From assembly GCA_947455935.1 (NCBI GenBank), contig CANGPV010000006.1, positions 1 through 45,823 of the forward strand: 45,823 nt of DNA. The letters are read 5' to 3'. The notes beneath the pieces were generated by a model. The model was not told where the DNA came from, searched no databases, and worked only from the letters and a program-made list of their open reading frames with translations. The translations under genes and the position numbers were made by a program. The DNA is from Comamonadaceae bacterium. GTDB taxonomy: Bacteria > Pseudomonadota > Gammaproteobacteria > Burkholderiales > Burkholderiaceae_C. This document shows positions 43,543 to 45,823 of the stretch, in pieces; position 1 is the stretch's first letter; every line of letters begins with the position of its first letter.

Positions 43543-45024
43543 ATGACCTACCTTCTTGCCCTTGACCAAGGTACCTCGAGTTCACGCAGCATCGTTTTCA
43601 AGGAAGACGGGAGCGTTTTAGCGTCAGTACAACAAGAATTTCGCCAAATCTTCCCCCAACCCGGCTGGGTAGAGCACGACCCGCAAGAAATTTGGAGCAG
43701 CCAACTCGCCACCGCCAGACAGGTCTTACAAAAAGCCGGGCTCCGTGCCGACCACATCGCCTCCATGGGCATCACCAACCAACGCGAAACCACGGTTGTG
43801 TGGCGGCGAGACACCGGCCAAGCCATCTACAACGCCATCGTTTGGCAAGACCGTCGCGCCGAACCCGAGTGCCTGCGCTTGCGCGACAGCGGCGCGGCCG
43901 AGTTGGTGCAGCAAAAAACCGGTTTGTTGATCGACGCGTATTTTTCTGCCACCAAATTGCAATGGATCTTGGACAACGTGAAGGACGCGCGGGCCATGGC
44001 CGAAGCGGGTCAACTGGCGTTTGGCACGGTCGACACTTGGTTGATGTGGCAATTGAGCGGCGGACGCATACATGCCACCGATGTCAGCAATGCGGCACGC
44101 ACCATGCTCTTGAATGTGCACACCAACCGCTGGGACGACGAGTTGCTGGCGCTGTTTCGCATTCCTGCGTCTTTGCTGCCCGAGGTGCATCCCTCGGCCA
44201 GCCACTTTGGCAACACCCAAGCGCAGTGGCTGGGCAGCGAAATGCCCATAGGCGGTGTTGCTGGCGACCAGCAAAGCGCTTTGTTTGGCCAAGCCTGCTT
44301 TGGCGCGGGTCAAGCCAAAAACACCTACGGTACTGGCTGCTTCATGTTGATGCACACCGGCCATCAGTTTCAAACCAGTCACAACGGCTTGATCACCACC
44401 AGCGCGGCACAGGCCGACAGCACACCTGCCTTTGCTTTGGAAGGCAGCGTGTTCATCGGTGGCGCAGTGGTGCAATGGTTGCGGGACGGTTTGCGGGCTT
44501 TTGACAAAAGCGCCGATGTCCAAGCCTTGGCCGAGAGCGTGCCGGACTCGGGTGGCGTGGTGTTGGTCCCTGCCTTTACGGGTTTAGGTGCGCCTTATTG
44601 GCAAGCCGATGCACGTGGGGCCATGGTGGGTTTGTCGCGTGGCACCACCATGGCGCATATTGCCCGTGCAGCGCTGGAGAGCATCGCGTTTCAAAGCACC
44701 GCCTTGCTGCTCGCCATGAACCGCGATGCCCCTGAACCGGTCAAAGAGCTTCGGGTAGATGGTGGCGCCTGTGTGAACGATTTGCTGATGCAGTTCCAAG
44801 CTGATTTGTTGGGCATTCCAGTGCTGCGCCCAGCAGTGGTGGAAACCACGGCCTTGGGGGCGGCATATTTGGCGGGATTGAGTGCGGGCATTTACCTGAG
44901 CACCGCCGAGTTGTCACGCCAGTGGCGGGTCGAGCGCTGCTTTGAGCCTCAGATTTCTAGGGATCACGCGCAATCCTTGATGGCGCATTGGGAAAAAGCG
45001 GTCAGACAAACAGTGGCACACTGA
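43543..45024 (+). CDS. glpK: Glycerol kinase
   Basis: A 493-residue FGGY-family kinase that makes glycerol-3-phosphate from glycerol and ATP. The phosphate-binding ALDQGTSSSRSIVF is near the N-terminus, the ITNQRETTVVWRRDTGQAIY region binds glycerol, and GNTYGTGCF-type (NTYGTGCFMLMHTG) plus ETTALGAAYLAGL are the usual adenosine-side motifs. Length is near E. coli GlpK (502). It is probably transcribed with glpR, from which it is separated by 26 bases. Phosphorylation traps glycerol brought in by GlpSTPQUV and feeds GlpD. Confidence 0.96.
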   Translation: MTYLLALDQGTSSSRSIVFKEDGSVLASVQQEFRQIFPQPGWVEHDPQEIWSSQLATARQVLQKAGLRADHIASMGITNQRETTVVWRRDTGQAIYNAIVWQDRRAEPECLRLRDSGAAELVQQKTGLLIDAYFSATKLQWILDNVKDARAMAEAGQLAFGTVDTWLMWQLSGGRIHATDVSNAARTMLLNVHTNRWDDELLALFRIPASLLPEVHPSASHFGNTQAQWLGSEMPIGGVAGDQQSALFGQACFGAGQAKNTYGTGCFMLMHTGHQFQTSHNGLITTSAAQADSTPAFALEGSVFIGGAVVQWLRDGLRAFDKSADVQALAESVPDSGGVVLVPAFTGLGAPYWQADARGAMVGLSRGTTMAHIARAALESIAFQSTALLLAMNRDAPEPVKELRVDGGACVNDLLMQFQADLLGIPVLRPAVVETTALGAAYLAGLSAGIYLSTAELSRQWRVERCFEPQISRDHAQSLMAHWEKAVRQTVAH

Positions 45025-45050
45025 GGTCTTTGTTTGATGGCAGAGACTGC

Positions 45051-45823
45051 ATGACGCCGCTTTCTTCTCTTTTGTTGCCCATGGCCTTTATTGGCGGGGG
45101 CAATATGGCCAGCGCTTTGATCGGTGGCTTGATTCGCCACGGCACACCGCCTTCATCCATCCATGTGGTCGAGCCCTTTGATGCCACTGCGCAAGCACTG
45201 CGCAACCAACATGGCGTTCACGTCATGCGTGCAGCCGATGCCTCGTTGAATGGCTGCGCCTTGGTGGTCTGGGCGGTCAAGCCGCAGGTGTTCAAAGAAG
45301 CGGCTTTGCTGACGGCTCCCCATGTCCCCCATGCTTTGCATTTAAGTGTTGCGGCCGGTATCACCAGCGACAGCATTGCAGCTTGGCTGCACACCGAACG
45401 GGTGGTGCGAGCCATGCCCAACACGCCTGCTTTGGTGGGCTTGGGCCAAACCGGCTTGTTCGCCCGAGGCGCCGTCAGTGATGCAGAAAAACAAGCCATT
45501 GCCGACACCCTGAATTTGATGGGCGCGTCTTTGTGGGTAGCCCAGGAGGCCTTGCTTGACACGGTGACGGCCATTTCAGGTTCCGGCCCTGCTTATGTGT
45601 TTTATGTTTTAGAGGCCATGGTGGACGCCGGTGTACAGATGGGCCTCACCCCTGAGCAAGCCCACCAACTGGCAGTCGGCACGTTCGTGGGGGCCTCCGA
45701 GTTGGCCCGCAGCAGCAGCGACACACCTGCGGTATTGCGCGAAAAAGTCACTTCCAAGGGCGGTACCACCTACGCCGCGTTGACGGTGATGCAAAACAAA
45801 GGCATCCACGCCAGCTTGGTTGA
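45051..45823 (+). CDS. proC: Pyrroline-5-carboxylate reductase, 3' end outside window
   Basis: 257 codons are present and the frame is open at the right edge. It is a dimer or decamer enzyme that reduces pyrroline-5-carboxylate to proline with NADPH. The dinucleotide motif is AFIGGGNMASALIGG, followed by WAVKPQVF, RAMPNTPALVG and the ISGSGPAYVFYVLEAM dimer segment, then REKVTSKGGTTYAALTVM. The start is ATG 45051 or ATG 45081 (MAFIGGGN); the latter is closer to the family N-terminus. It follows glpK by 26 bases but is functionally separate. Confidence 0.93.
   Translation, partial: MTPLSSLLLPMAFIGGGNMASALIGGLIRHGTPPSSIHVVEPFDATAQALRNQHGVHVMRAADASLNGCALVVWAVKPQVFKEAALLTAPHVPHALHLSVAAGITSDSIAAWLHTERVVRAMPNTPALVGLGQTGLFARGAVSDAEKQAIADTLNLMGASLWVAQEALLDTVTAISGSGPAYVFYVLEAMVDAGVQMGLTPEQAHQLAVGTFVGASELARSSSDTPAVLREKVTSKGGTTYAALTVMQNKGIHASLV

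Noticed and set aside
43692-44523. Long open frames on both strands inside glpK
   Set aside because: Shadows of glpK; no independent start signal or motif.

Overview
The window looks like a chromosomal segment of a betaproteobacterium of the order Burkholderiales, most likely family Comamonadaceae (Limnohabitans/Rhodoferax/Curvibacter-like). This is inferred from the ribosomal proteins, RpoA and SecY, from the TctC (Bug)-type binding protein, from NodI/NodJ-like genes beside a tRNA, and from the Liv-type operon with a Crp/Fnr regulator. I ran no similarity search; the lineage call rests on protein recognition alone.

Region 1 (1-8.6 kb, minus strand) is accessory. It is a tight gene train for an activated amino-sugar of the nonulosonic acid (pseudaminic/legionaminic) type: an RmlD-like reductase, a PseC-like aminotransferase, an aldo/keto reductase, a RelA/SpoT-like HD protein with a broken HD pair, an SDR without the catalytic Tyr/Lys, a choline-kinase/APH-fold kinase, a fusion of an SpsF-type cytidylyltransferase with a class-III aminotransferase, and a PseG-like hydrolase cut by the window edge. 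Four-base stop/start overlaps run through the middle of the train. PseB-, PseH- and PseI-type enzymes are not in the window. Upstream lies an eroded ABC-exporter ATPase remnant, then tRNA-Phe, whose 3' end faces this region. This is the least conventional part of the window and the best candidate for an undescribed pathway.

Region 2 (8.9-20 kb) starts with nodI-nodJ on the plus strand. A large minus-strand operon follows: acyl-CoA ligase, livG, livH, livM, periplasmic binding protein, livF, PaaK-like ligase, TctC-like binding protein. This pattern suggests uptake of a carboxylic or aromatic acid coupled to CoA activation. A Crp/Fnr regulator is divergent from it.

Region 3 (20-25.7 kb) holds an RluF-type pseudouridine synthase, htpG with a near-consensus heat-shock (sigma-32) promoter, srkA, a DUF1840 gene and an alpha/beta hydrolase.

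Region 4 (25.6-34.9 kb, minus) is the spc-alpha ribosomal operon from rplN to rplQ, followed by tRNA-fMet and a clear terminator. rplN is not preceded by the S10 operon; it has its own leader and promoter after glpD.

Region 5 (34.9-45 kb) is a complete glycerol module of the Rhizobium glpSTPQUV-glpD type: glpS-T-P-Q-U-V-D on the minus strand, and glpR-glpK divergent on the plus strand. The intergenic region carries TTCG half-sites. Glycerol would enter by the ABC transporter, be phosphorylated by GlpK and oxidised by GlpD. The two ATPases appear to form one canonical and one degenerate ATP site. A partial proC closes the window.
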